Part shown: in pieces, positions 50,501-63,900 of the stretch | How positions within the stretch are numbered: position 1 is the first letter of the stretch | Layout of the letters: each line of letters begins with the position of its first letter | Assembly (NCBI GenBank): GCA_907165065.1 | Contig: OU015538.1 | Coordinates: 16,817,165-16,881,164 of the forward strand | DNA: 64,000 nt | Reading direction: 5' to 3' | Source of the DNA: Caprimulgus europaeus | Taxonomy: Eukaryota > Chordata > Aves > Caprimulgiformes > Caprimulgidae | The notes under the pieces: model-generated | Databases searched by the model: none | The model's input: only the letters and a program-made list of their open reading frames with translations | Told to the model about the DNA's origin: nothing | Made by a program: the position numbers and the translations under genes

Positions 50501-51324
50501 GAAGCCTTTTTTGTACCATTATATCTTACTATATCATTAAATATAATTTCAGCTCCTGGGGTTTTTACCTGTTCTGCTAGAGCAAATTAAGCAAATCAAA
50601 TTAAGGAGATCAATCCTCATTTCCTAGCAACCTTGAAATTTGTTGGGAGTGGGCAAAATGCCACTTTAGCCATTCTAATTTGCTTCTGTATTTAACACCA
50701 CTGTTCCAAAAGCAAAATGATCTGGGAGTTAATAGGACTGTACTTTTTATAGTTCCTCTGTTCATCAGCTGCATTTCGTAGCATGGCATGTCAAAAATTA
50801 ATTTATTTCTATTTGTGCTTCTGAAAATAAGTGTTCTAAGCCCAGTGTGTAGTTCCAACTTCTTTCACTGAATGTGAACTCTGACCTCTCCCATTGCTTG
50901 ACTAATAAACCAGTCTGTTTTTCCAGTTCAACAGATTTGTTTCACAAGTACATTACCGGGTGAGAAGCATTTGCAAGCAGCTTTGCTGACAGAGGAAAAG
51001 GCTGCCAGAGCAGATTTTAGAAATAGGGAGCTTTTGCCACCTGTATTGTTTGGATATTTAAGAAGCTAACAGACTGGTTAGTTGACTTGTTACAAGGCTT
51101 TCTGCTTACCATCTGCCACACACACCTTGCATGATAATTTACCAACAAGGATGACATCTCCAAATAGATTTACAGCTGGCGTGTACTTTTTGCAAGAATT
51201 CACTACAGTTGCTTTCAAGTAAGCACCAGAAATGCTTTTATTTTATTTAATGCTTTCTTGTAAGACGCGAATCAGTCAAACATGCATGGTTAAATATGTG
51301 ACAACAGCGTGACTTCTCTTGTGC

Positions 51325-51364
51325 TATATAAACACTGTTTATATTATATATATAAACACTGTTT
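51325..51364. repeat. Short direct repeat, 16-bp unit
   Basis: TATATAAACACTGTTT occurs at 51325-51340 and again, exactly, at 51349-51364, with a TA-rich linker. It is a small local duplication. Confidence 0.85.
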
Positions 51365-52172
51365 CCGTTATATAAAATTTGTTTATTCAAACAAGACTCT
51401 TGTTTGCTGTGGAATTGATTCTTCCAGAGAGCGAGCCCTTTTCCTGATTCAAAGGATGGATAAATTTCTCTAAGTCAGACAGCCTGACATCCCCTGTTGT
51501 ACCTCATACTGACCAGTGCTGTTAATGGATGGAAGAAATGAACCATTAAAAAATGCTTTTCTGCTGAAATGCTTTACTTTCATGTACAGATTATTCTCTA
51601 GTGATAACAGAGTAATTAAATTCCCTTTGTTCTTTTTTTTTTTTAATATTAGTAAAGTATATGCATATTTCTTTGAACATCCCACAAACTTCCAACCTGC
51701 CAGGCAATGGAGATTTTATTGAATTTTTTTTTTTTTTATTGTAGAAGTACCCTACTTGGGACAAGGGGTAGAAGGAATTGCTGTTACTTAAAATATAAGG
51801 TTATTCTTTCACGGTTATAATTGGATTTTCAATTCCATTAATATGTGCTAAAGAATGAATGTTGAAAGACTTGATAGAAGGATAATATTTGGGATGCATT
51901 TCTGATTATCATGTATTTTTGGAAGTTGCTTCAAGGGCATGTGTCTGACTGTCAAAATCTGTCTTAACCTTTCATTAAGAAAAGAAAAAATGTTTCATAG
52001 GAGGCAAACATCTGGCCTAGAATTTCTTGCAATTAGGAAATAGTCAATATATAGGATTACTGTTTTATTTCCTTCAGTGTCTCTATTTTCTTTTAAAGCT
52101 AAACTCATCTATGCATTTTCCTTTCTTCCCTAGTGTTTTTAAAGCTTTGAAGCTGTGCCTGTGATTCTTTGA

Positions 52173-52205
52173 TTTTTTTTTTTTTTGGTTTTTTTTTTTT
52201 TTTTT
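52173..52205. repeat. Poly-T tract
   Basis: Fourteen T, then GG, then seventeen T. It could be the reverse complement of a retroposon A tail, but no retroposon body is recognisable on either side. Confidence 0.9.
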
Positions 52206-52640
52206 GTAATTTTCCAGTGGGCTGTAGGGCATTGTAGACTGGTGTGATATTAATGGGCCTAATTGAGATAAAGTTTAATGTTTTTTCTCACATACTTCAT
52301 CATTAGGCCAGTGGCACATTTTATTGTCATTTTTTCTCTGTGGTCGTTGTGTTAGCTGGTCCTAATTATAATTAAATGATTTAAGGCTAGGTAGATTAAC
52401 ACTTTTCTTTTATGCCCGAGTCTTTTTTTGGGGGGTTTTGTTTTGTTTTGTTTTTTCCTCTCCACCTTTTTTTTTCCCCCATCATTATAAGGGGTTTAAT
52501 TTCACCCTGCTTACCACCAGCTGGAATAAAATATTTCTATTTACAAACTGTTTTTATTCATCCAGTTCATGGCTAAACCAATTTGTATATAGCTCATAAA
52601 ATCTGTTAATCATCTTTGACTAATGTTTAAAACATACTTT
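52206..52640. promoter_or_regulatory. Candidate conserved double block around a T/G tract
   Basis: Two non-repetitive parts, about 52206-52420 and 52490-52640, are split by a T/G/C-rich low-complexity tract. The first has GGCCTAATTGAGATAAAG (near 52256) and CCTAATTATAATTAAATG (near 52361), typical clustered homeodomain sites. The second has CACCAGCTGGAATAAA (E-box CAGCTG, near 52517) and TTAATCATC. The texture is that of vertebrate developmental enhancers. Conservation has not been tested. Confidence 0.28.
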
Positions 52641-54574
52641 AGGCAATCACAAGAATGAGTGTCATAAATATATCTCATGGATAGTTTTAGCTTCTTAAAC
52701 CCCCTTTATTGAGGAAGGAGTACTTTCATTTCTGAAATGGTCAGTCATGTCTATGGTGATCCTTAAAACATGGAAGTAATAGATTTTCATTATTTATCCC
52801 CATACTACTAATTCTGATTATTTGTGTAATAATATAACTAAAAGTTTAGAGAGGATAATACCTCCTAATGGGTAAATCTACTTTTTAAACCTGCAGCTGA
52901 ATGCATCTTTCTTGCAATTATGTTGTCTGAGTAGCAGAATGGTTGAATAAAAAATGTGAGGTGTCTGTTTCACAGTAACAGAATTAGTTTTCTGGTGAAT
53001 ATTGTAATATTCAAAAGGTGCCTTGAGAGAGCAGCTACTGAATTCATGAGAAGTGAAGGGGTTGTTAAGATGCATACTTTTGAAGTATTACTGAAGTATA
53101 GTCATTAGTAGCAGTCTTACTTTAGTTCCATTGTACAGACTGGGCATTCATTGTGGACAGTAATGCAATTCTGACTTTAAAGCAGATTACTAAGTGTATT
53201 AAGGATTTAAAAAAAAAAAAGTCCAGTAGCAGATTATATATCAATATTTAATGAAAATATTAGTGAAAGCTTACCTGCACCAGTATGAGGCATAATGATT
53301 ATACCTTTGAGTAGTCTAGAAGAAATAAATAAAATTACCATCTTAAGCAACTTGCAGGAGTTGCAGTGAGTATTAGTCAGTTGTGTCATTTAGCTCTCAT
53401 CATCATTTGGAACTGTTACAGCAGCCAGACTTTGCAATGCATCAGAAAGTGTTAAAAAAGATGAAGAATTCAATCAGAAAAATACTATTGTATTTCAACA
53501 CCAGAAAGTATTTTATTTTATATTTTCTGTAGCATACAATTTTAAGACAAGACATGATGACAAAAATTCTTTGGTCAAGTCCTTTAAGAGGCCACATACT
53601 TTACCCCTGTATATTCTGTAAGCACATTTGTTCTTGCTACCCTGTGTACAAAACCTGCCCTTTAACACCTCTAAAGCAAAGCAGCTTTCTCCAGGTTCTC
53701 TCAAACTCAAGCACTGTTAGTTTATGTTCTATGTTTTTATTTGCTAAAGCTTAGTTAAGTCCTCCAGCTGTAATGACCTTTGATAGATCCTTCCTCTGAT
53801 GACAACAGTGGTGATAATGGCAATAATAATTTTAAGTAAGGGTTTATTAGTGGAGGTAAGGCTATGTGGGAGTAGTACTCAGGTATCAATACCTTTGCTG
53901 TTCTTCAAAGTGATTCTAAGTTGATTGTCTCATTTCTTTCTGTTTCTATGCTAATGGTCTACATAGATTTGTGAAATTCTGGTGTGTGAGCAAATATGAT
54001 AATCCAGCTCTCTTTCTTTTAGCTGCTTTCCTGGCATCCGGATGGATTACTGACATTTTAATTTAGGCAATACAATGAAGACTGGAGGTAAGAGTAGTCT
54101 TGGAGAGGAAATGTCCTGAAACAGGAGGTGTTGCTTCTGGCAGGCATTCATAGCTCAGATCTATTCTGTAAACAATGATTCGGTTTTCTTGCACAGTTTT
54201 TAAAAAAATCTGCAGATATTTCTGGGCAGCATTGCCAGGACACAATAGTTAATTATAAATCTTTTAAATGTAACATAAATATAACTTTTCTGGAATACAA
54301 TTTAACAAGCAGATTAGATATGGGCGTCTTCAGAATATAGAGGGTTTGGGTTTTTGGGTTTTTTTGCACTTGGTGTTTTCCACAAATGATTGATTAATTT
54401 GATTTTAATTCACCACTCTGATTTGTCAAGATTGTTTGCAGCTGCTGTGTACATATTAAATCTGAACATAGTATGTTCCATACTTTCAAAAGGCAGTTGT
54501 ATGCTTGGCTTGAAACTTGGTTTTAAGGCAGAAGGTATTGAGGCCTCAGTATTTATCATGGTTCATCTTTTGCA

Positions 54575-54588
54575 GTGCCATCTGGTGT
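54575..54588 (-). promoter_or_regulatory. CTCF-like motif, minus orientation
   Basis: On the minus strand ACACCAGATGGCAC matches the CTCF core CCASYAGRKGGCRS at all but the first position. CTCF is the zinc-finger protein that anchors chromatin loops. Motif evidence only. Confidence 0.4.
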
Positions 54589-56806
54589 CAATTAAAAGAA
54601 TAGTTTTCTAAGTATGTTAGTTGAAAAATAATGAGAATGAAAAAATACAACCTAAATTCAGTATAAAACCAGCCTAAATTTTATGTTTCTTAAACATGTA
54701 TTTTTAAAAAGGGGACTTTAAAGTAAAATCATAGCAATTTATCATTTGTTACTCTTTAGAAGTATTTGTGGTTAATCCTATTTTGTGTTACTTATTGGGA
54801 AATAATCTGGGAAATGTGGTTTGTGGAAGTCAGAAGGCATTTTGGATTTCATTGGTAACTTGGTCTGCAAATAGCTTCATGGCATTGTAGTAACTGGCTT
54901 CAGTTTTTACCTTCCACAAAATAAAATCTTCTGCCTGGAAGACTGATAACAAATTTTATCATTTTCCATCTTTACTTTAAAATATTAATTAAAAGCTAAA
55001 GTATTATTTTGTCCATAAGGTTTTAATAGAGATGATATGAATATCTAATTGAAATTTTGCCAGTGGGAAGACACCTTGTAACCATATGTGATTATGTCAT
55101 GTGTTCCTTTGACAGTAAATGTCTCATAAAGAGAAGCATAACTGTGACAGAACTCATATTATTACAGAATATTTTTCTTGGATTTAGGTTAAATATAAAG
55201 ATGTTGTGGTGTTGCATTATCTGGGTAGATAAATTATTAGCTGACATTGGCTAAAGCTTTGTGGCAGTTGGCCAAATAAAGTTCCAATGAGTATGTTGTC
55301 TCGAAACTTTTCTTGTTTTGCAAGATTGAAATATTGACAACTGGGTTTTTTTTTTTTTGTTTATTTGGAGGAGTGGAGGGGTGGGTTGGAGTGTGGGTTG
55401 GTACTGAAATTCATACCAACTGGGATATGCTGTATATTTATGGACTTCAGCACCAGTATCTGGGATTTCTACCTGGAGAGCCTTTTCCTATTTTTATTTG
55501 TGATCTCAGAGGAATTTGTTCCTTTGAAGTTAATAAAAACTAAACCAAACTATACAGTTCTATGCTGATGACGGAGGTCTTGGTTTAGCTTTATTCTGAA
55601 TCTAACAGATGGTATTTTAGAGGACAAAAGGACTTGCTGCCTGTGCAAAAACTTGATCTCCATACAAGTTTCACTTGAGGTTATTGTTAAAACTTACTAA
55701 GCAGATTATTCTAATTGAACTGATTGACCCAATCCTTTGTCTTTTTCAAATTATCCTTAATGTATCCATCAAACTGTGCATTAGAAAATGTCTAATTCTG
55801 AAATGCTAGTTTTTAGAAGCTAAATAATAGGTAAATACCTTGATGCCTAATACTTTTAAGATTTGTGATTGGGGTAAATTGATTAACTTTAAGTAGTCAT
55901 TCCTTTTGATTAGTCAGAACTTAAATAGCATCAAGAGTAGAATTCACAGATTAAGCATCAACATTAACTGTTTCATTTGCTTCTCTGGGCTCAATCTAGA
56001 GTTTATCCATCAAACTCAAACGCAGCTGTTTATATTCTAGCCTGAGAGGACCTGTTCCTGCATCATTTTTTTGACTGGCCTTTATGTCACTGGTAGTTAC
56101 TGCATAGACTTGAAGTCAAGGAGCTAATGAGAGCTGCATGGCTTACACTGTGTATCTACCTGCTGTTAGTACAAGTCACATCTGCTGCACTGGTATTTCA
56201 CCAGCATCTGAATCCTCTTGAGAGCTATCTTACAGTCTTCCTTCTGTGTACTGGACTGGCTGTAAAAGTTTAGGTGCTTCTTCATTTAGGTCAGATTCAG
56301 AATTCATGAAAGGAAAGATGGGAAAAAAAATGTTTCTGTCAAGCTGAGTGTAATGATGATGATGATAATAAATTCACAGGCTAGGCTACCTAACTTTAAA
56401 GTCTGTTGTCTAAGGTTACAAAAACAGATTCCTTGAAAAGAAGGTAGGTACAGTAACTAAGTCATTGGAATAAATATAGGCTTACCATGAAGCTTTAGTA
56501 GAGGAAAGAAATTGCTATCTGTATCTTCAGTCTTTTGAAAACTTGACCCTTCTTTTTTTTCTCCCCTGTATTGAGAAGAATCTCTTTAAGCATTCTAAGA
56601 TTTGGGAATTTGGGGCATGTTAAATTTCAGCATGTATCTCACCCTTTTTGTAATCTAAGGTTGTAGCAAGAGGAAAGAGACAGTAGACCCAATTATCCAA
56701 CTGTAATCACATGTAATTATGCATTTCATGTAATGTAATCAAGCAATTCATTTTAGCTTTTATTGTTATTTCATGTGAACGTCTTCTTTTCATTGTCTTC
56801 TGTTTG

Positions 56807-56820
56807 CCAACAGATGGCAG
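56807..56820 (+). promoter_or_regulatory. CTCF-like motif, plus orientation
   Basis: CCAACAGATGGCAG matches the CTCF core CCASYAGRKGGCRS at all but the fourth position. With the minus-strand motif about 2.2 kb upstream it forms a divergent pair. The same sequence also resembles a splice acceptor (pyrimidine tract, then CAACAG at 56808-56813), an alternative reading that cannot be excluded. Confidence 0.4.
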
Positions 56821-59800
56821 CAAAGGATCGAAAAGTAAATTTGGTTTATTTTGTTTGAACAAATAATTATCTACCAAGAAGCAATCAAATATCACTGAAG
56901 GCATGTTTTCTTCATCTCAGCAATATAAGATAAATTTTTAAAGATGCTTTTTAGTGATCAGACAACACAAGAAAAATAAAACTTGTGATTATTTTTCAAG
57001 GTTGTTTTTAAGCTCATCTAACTGTTAATATGTATGCTTCAGACTGAAATTCTTTCTAATATAATACATTAAGGAACACTGGCATTCTGTCATCAGTGTG
57101 CACAAGGAATAGATCATACTCTGTTTTTTTCACTAAAATCTATTTCAGGTAAGCTTATGGCACATGACAATTTCCATGGAATTTCCTGAAATGAGGGCCC
57201 AGATTCACAAACACTTAAGGAGCTTTGCTTCCTGCATGCAGTTCCCAGCATATTTTCCTATCCTGCATGGATGCTCAGGAGTAGTTCAGAAACAAAGAAA
57301 AGGTAGGCACTTAAAATCCTGTTCTTCTCCAGAACTTAGGTGCCTTCCATCTAGCATAGAAGAGTTTCCTTCACCACCTGCACAGCCTGTGGTGGGAGAC
57401 TTAAGGCAGCACACGTTATCAGAGCCTTAAGCTGTAGGTGACTTACATTGCTGAAAGCATTGTCACAGCTCAGCTGAGCTGTGTAACTCGTACACATACT
57501 AACTTGGTGGCAGTGCCACACTGGTGTGGTTGTACTCCTTCCAAACAAAAGCTAGAGTTTCTGCAAAATAGTGGATTATTCCATATGGCTGTGTATATTT
57601 GAATTAGGGCTTTTGGACAGCCAGGAGTTACTGCAGGGCTGGGACATATTTTACGTTGTCCCATAGCCCGTGGAAGACAATGCTGTACTTTGTTTTTATA
57701 ATACAGGGGTAGGTGGTGGTGATTCCAGCTGGGTCTTATATGATTGTGAAGTTCAGCAGTTGCCAATCTGTTGTAGGCTGGTGGAAATACTACTTAAAGC
57801 TGCTTTTTCTCTTTCTCTGTTCACTTTCTTTTTCCTCTTTTTTTTTTTTTTAATCTCTCCATACCGAATGCCTAACTGCCTTTTCAGCTCCCCTAGTCTT
57901 TTCATGCTGCCTCTTAGCCTTGCCTCTTCACATACTGCTGCTCTCCTGTTTCTTATGTGTCTTTGTAGCACTTCCAGTGCTGCATGGAGATACTAGCAAT
58001 ATTAGAATAATGATGTGATTACATCTTTAGCTCCCTTTCACATCCTTACAGCTGCCACATCCTAAGAAAAACAGCTCCTGCAAGGGGCCATCAGATCATG
58101 GTGGTGCACAACTGCCTTGTGCTCTGCCCTTGTGTGGTCTACCAGCAAGACTGGTGTTGGATCTGCTGAGGTACCAGTTAGAACAAATTCCCAGAAAGTG
58201 AGAGATTTCGGTTCAGTTTTAAATCAGCTAAGGGCACACATATTCATATATTCCACCCCCTTGGAGAATGCCCAAGACACACTTTTAAAGGCTACTGTGC
58301 CACTGGTGAAAGAAATGGAATATATTGATGAGGTGAAAGACAAGGTACAGAAGTAATGAGAATATATACTTGTATGACAATTCAGTTCTACTCTGTTCCA
58401 GGGTCCATTTCTGTATTTATGTATTGCTTGACTAACCCAAATGGCTGTGATTCAAGTACCGAAATATAAGCGTTAGACACGTAACATCTTTGAGGAGCTG
58501 GATGTTACAGCAGCAGGTCATACAAAACAGGCTGAAATACAAACAGGGTATAACTCAGTTAACATCTGTATTATAAGAAATAATTTGAAGGTTTGCTTTA
58601 CATGTAAAGGAATGTTAGCTCATGTCTTCCATGTGTGGATTGTTCTCTGTTCAGTTTAGTAGAGCTGAATGAGTCATATATTTTAATCATTTTTCTTAGT
58701 ATGCATTTTCCAGTAGGCAGTATAGGACCAGGATAATTGGTTTTAATCTGAATGTTAACATTGTCATTACTGTTATTGTGCTTGACAGCAAATGAGGAGT
58801 AATGACTAAAATATTGATAAATTGAATAAATTGATATAAGTCATATTCAATTTGCTTATTTGTTATGTACTGTAGTGAAATATTCATGTCAGTCTGGATT
58901 TGTACCGTTATCTCTGAAAACTGCCTTTTTTTTGTTGTTGTTATACAAAGAATCTTGCTTGGAAAGGCAGATCATTATATCTGAAAGTTTTGTAGTGCTA
59001 GAATTATTAAATATGGTGTTTCAGTCTTTCTTCTTGGAATGTGGTTCAGAGACTGCAGAAGACATGGGTTTTTCTTCATCATAAACAGAGCTGATCCTAT
59101 AGAGGGAGGAGTGGGAACTTTGAAGTTGAGTTTGTGAAACAGTGAGTCAGTGAGACTTGTTATGTTACAGAAGATTTGTATGCTAGTGTGAATGCTAATA
59201 AGGGAGAAGATTATCTTTTTTTCCTCATATAATGCAGTTTTAGCCATAAATGTGTAAACTTGTAATTTTTTAGGAAAAGGTTCTGATTGTACTGTGCTAA
59301 TAGATTTGCCATTGCATGAGGTCATTACCTATATAGCTACCACTAGTGTGGTGTTTGGTGGAGGTCTTCAAGAGTAAGAACTATGAGAAATTAGATATAT
59401 GACATATATCTGAGAGGCCTGATTGAATAGTGAATCACCCAAAATGATAATGTTTCGTCTTGAAAACGTACTTCAGATCATTTGTGCCTGAAAATATAAT
59501 GTTGAATAGTAATGTAAACTTATACCACTTATAGTAAAACATCATTTTCTTGGGAGTAGGAACAATAATTTAGATACACGATCTCAAATGTTTTCAACAG
59601 TTATTATTTTCAAAAGTTTCAGTATAAAGAATAAAAGTTGCAGAAAAATACGTAGCTAAGTAGGATGAAGGGGAAGTAACAAAGAGAAGGGAAAAGAAAC
59701 ATGATGGCCTCTGTGTGCTGGGTGGGGGTGAGATGCATTTGAATTTCAAACATCCACAATGGCTTTACTCAGCAGAAATGATCTGCATCTCCTTTGTGTA

Positions 59801-60878
59801 AGTAATATCTCAGCAAGCCTTGGAACAAATCCTCACACCCTACTGACTTTTAATACTTAGGAGAAAATGAGTTGCTGAATAAAAGATGCGACAAGTTAAA
59901 AGGGTCTTTTCATTGAGAGTCAAAATAAATGCTGCAGAGAGTTGGTGCTTCTGCTGTCAGGAGCAGGTGAATTACATTTCCACTCTCATCCCATCTCATG
60001 CAACTGCTTACAGCTTTTCTAACACATACCTGGGGATCTCTCTTCATGTGAAACTTAATCCATTTACGTGGAGGACAGTTAAGAGACTAGTCTGCTGCTC
60101 ATTAAGGAATGTAAAAGGAAGCCTAGGATAAGGAACACATTTTAAAAGAGTACCCAGGAGAGGAAAGAAGTAGGCAGGGGATTGGAGTGTGAGTATTAAA
60201 ACAGTTTTAACTGTCATTATTTTTTATTAAGCATTGAGAAGTCTGAGGAGACTTTATAATAGTTTATAATGAGATTTAATTCCCTATATGGTTTAGGGGC
60301 TGAGAGAAAGGATTTGTTTTAAAACACTGAAGTGAAAGAAGAGTTGCATCATGTTTCTAAAGGGGTAGAAAAGGTACAAAAGGAAGGCTCTGAAAGCTAT
60401 TAAAGTAATTGATTCCTGCCCTATTCCCTCCTTTAAGCAATCATTAACTGAAAGCACCAGAAAAGCTCTAATATTTTTATAAGGGTAGATCTCGATGAGG
60501 TTTCAGCTGTGCTCAACCAGCAGTGTGTACAGAGCTCACCTCATGGAAAAAATTCTGGTAAGGTCTCCAGAAAATTTATTTGAGAAAATGAGTTGGAGAA
60601 ATCAGTAGCTCACTGAAAATGGATTGTAAACATTTATGACAGGTTAAGAGAGTTTCCATAGCAGGTTGGCAGCGTTATGCCATTGAATTATTGCGTGAAA
60701 AGAATGCATTCTTTCATTTCTGTAGTAACATGCAAACGCTCCTTTTAAATATACTTTATTACATCAAATTCTTATTTTCATAATCCTAAATACCCATGTT
60801 GGAAGTCTCTTGTGAGAATTATGAATGAAGCATGATCTTCAAAAGAATTAAGATTTTTAATACCTAAAATTACCTTGT

Positions 60879-60909
60879 ATCTGTTGTATGTTGCCATAAT
60901 ACAACAGAT
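60879..60909. repeat. Small inverted repeat, 11-bp arms
   Basis: ATCTGTTGTAT (60879-60889) and its exact reverse complement (60899-60909) are separated by 9 bases. This is a minor hairpin and could occur by chance in 64 kb. Confidence 0.8.
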
Positions 60910-63900
60910 CACCATATCAGCAGTAGTAAATCTGGACATTAAAGACAGCTTTTCATCCCTGGAATTCAGAACAGAGCAGTTTTATTTTGGATAGCATTGA
61001 TAGCACTTTTCTGGCTAATGAAAAAAATCAAAACCACCCCCAACACAAAGACCCCATACTTTATTAAAATTAAATTTAGGAATTCAATTTATATTAGTAG
61101 AAGCAAACCTGAACAATGACAGTTTGTCTTTTCAAAAAATTGAATTGCTACAAAACTATTGTTTAATTTTCCTTTAAAAAACAAACAAACAGAAACCTCC
61201 CCCCACAAAACAGAGAGGCTGAAATCTATATGTATGTTATGAAATTCATTTAAATGTGCATGTTGTGTCCAGTAGACACTGGAATCTGTGGCACCCGCAC
61301 TGCATAGTTGATCTGTGAACATAAGGGTAGTGTATTAAAAATGTTTTGGGTTTGCTTGACCTCAACCCTGTCAGCACAGATTAAGTCTGCTGTATTTCAC
61401 ATGTGATTTGATGTCCTGTGTTCTGTGTAGCTAACCTTGAATGTGGGAGAAAGGAGAACATGCATAGAGAACCTATACAGTCTGGTGGCTATTGTTGAGG
61501 CAAATTCACATCTTAATTGCTTAGAAGAAGGTCTTAGAAAACCCAATATTTAACAGTAGAATTGGGAAGAGCCTTGCACTGTGACTTTGGATTACTTTGT
61601 ATTAGTGAACAACTTCATTCTTTGTTCCTTTCTTCTTTTCCCTGGGTCTTTCTCTTGCAATAGTTGTCTATTAGTAACAGAGTTCAGTGCCAGATAGCAA
61701 CAATAGCAGAAACTTTCTAGGAAGTAATTAGCTCGGTAGAGATTTTTTTCCTTTTTTCTTCCTGAAAAGACTGTTTCCTTTTTAGATGAGAATTTACAGA
61801 TCCAGTTTTGTAGTGGGTAGCAATTCTAAAATGATGTCATAGTTCACAGATATGTTTTAATTGACCTATGTACGTGGAAAATGAGTGTGAATTCTAGTAT
61901 CTATTGTAAAGCCATAGACACACAAAAGTAGAGGGAGAGAATATGGTTGCCATAGACACAATTTAATATTCTTTTCTCTGTTTAGTGCATTAGTAACTCT
62001 TTTATTGAAACCCAGTAAAAAACCCGACTGTAGATGTTCTGAAAAGTCTGTTATCCTTGCTATCATAACGAGACTATTTTCAGAGCTCTTCAAACCACTA
62101 ATTACCATAAAGAGATTGTCCTGCAGAGCTCCAGTTAAATATTTGCATATGCAAGAATACGTTCAAGATCAATATGTAATTATGATATGCATAGAAAGAT
62201 TTCATAGTCAAATTTAGTAAAAACAGATGGACTTGCTACATATGGCTAGTAGAGATTCAAAGTTAGTAGGAAAAATATAATTTCTGTAGGTACGCAACAA
62301 GAATGTAAGATTCCTTCTTCTTCCTTATCAGGAAGCCAGTATGCTAATCCATCTGAAGTCTGCTGCTTTCTTCTTTTGTACATAATTCCTAAAATGTCAG
62401 TAAGAGTTGATATATATGTGCGTGGGGGGATAGAGAAATCCAGAGAAGCTTTTCTCATGGTTTTCTCACAATTCTACTAGTAAAATTCTCCATCAAATCA
62501 CTGAAAGATATAATCTGTTCTTATGCTATTTGGTTGTCATCACAGTATCCACTAAGCCCTTAAAAATTCTGTTTGTTGGAAACAGATGTGAGATAGAGAG
62601 ATTTTTAAAATATCAAAGGGAAGACTTTTTTTGTCCAATATAAAGAGAAAAAAAACCCAGAGCATTCATTTAAACCTTTGGTAACTGGAAGCTTGCAAGG
62701 ATATTCTTGCTTAAGAAAAACCTGACAACCCAACATGTAGGGATTTAGCAGGTAACTCCATTAACTCTAATGGGAGCAGTTCAGCTAATCTCTGACATTG
62801 CAGCTAGACTGCTGACAAGCTCAGCTGTTCTTTCAGGTGAGGGAATTGTGGCAACTGAAAAGGTGATAGTCACAGAGTGAAAGATGGTGTCTGAAGAAGA
62901 GTTAGACAGGATTTTTTCATTAACTTTAAAGAGCTCTTGCTATTCCTTAGGCAAGTTTCTCTCGAGACCATGTGAGAATTGTCATTCATTGTATCTTTTC
63001 ATAAGAAATGTGTATATTGTATAGAATTGCATTTTACCTGTTTCCTTATGGAGTTTCTGCACAAAAGCAGGTTGGGACTTTTTATTAAAAGAATTTATTT
63101 TATCTTGAGTTTTAAAGTGATTGACTAGCATTAGAAGGTGTTCTACTGTTATACTTGTTAGCATACTGTGTCTTGAGCTGTGGTGGTGGCAACATTCATA
63201 TTTAAGAGGCTGCACCAGACCTCAACAATAAATGCAGTTTCAAAATTTCAGGGCCAAGTTCACCTTCCTGATGCATTTGTGCTGTACTGTGTTTTCCTGG
63301 TGTTCCACTCCATACCAGCATCACTCTGACACAGCTTAGGCTTAGTCCTTGGTTGTAAACCACTCCATTAAAAACCAGAAATGGTTTCTAGTTACACAAG
63401 TAATGTTCAGAAGGGCTGAAGAAGAGACACTCATCTCAGCTGTGCAATTAATTGCTAGATTGCTCAAGGCAGCAACAGAAGAAGCAGCTGGCCAGACAGA
63501 AACTTCATGGCCCAGTTACCAATGTCCAGTGTATAGAGGACTACAGGTCTTTTGCCTTTTGTTCTGACCTCTAAAAGGCTGTTGCAGAATATAGGTGCTC
63601 AAAGCAGGAAACACTTAGAATACAGAAATCAAATGTCAGTGCTTCAAAATAAGAACAGATGAAGTTGATTTGCTTCTGGTCCCCCTTTAAACTACGGCTA
63701 AAATACTTGCCCAATTGAAAATGCATACTAGATGTATGATAGAAGATACCAAGTAGATAAAAGAAAGATACTAAGTGGCTATGAATTGAAGCCATCAGTC
63801 TTTGCCATGACTTCAGTATCAGGACTCCACCACGTGCATTGATCATCATTACAAGTCTCGTGCTTGGCCTTTCTACGTAGCTGGAATAAAGAAGGTGAAT

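Larger units (their letters stand above)
47510..54574. other. Unique non-coding DNA with homopolymer tracts
   Basis: No gene supported. Open frames of 80-113 codons at 47839-48117, 48295-48576, 48721-49062 and 48999-49310 overlap one another on both strands and show no domain. T tracts lie near 48491-48504, 48917-48929, 51724-51739, and 52173-52205 (14 T, GG, 17 T). A T/G tract lies near 52425-52455. An A/G/C homopolymer mosaic lies at 48031-48066. Confidence 0.6.

Noticed and set aside
56814-56834. Possible 21-base in-frame micro-exon starting ATGGCAGC after a CAACAG acceptor
   Set aside because: The donor (AAAAGTAAAT) is weak, and the same bases fit a CTCF core better. Nothing else supports a transcript.
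57670-57996. 108-codon forward frame with a hydrophobic middle
   Set aside because: The hydrophobic run (FFFLFFFFL) is the translation of a T tract; the rest is unrecognised.
59393-59411. Short palindrome AGATATATG-A-CATATATCT
   Set aside because: Nine-base AT-rich arms are expected by chance in a window this size and composition.
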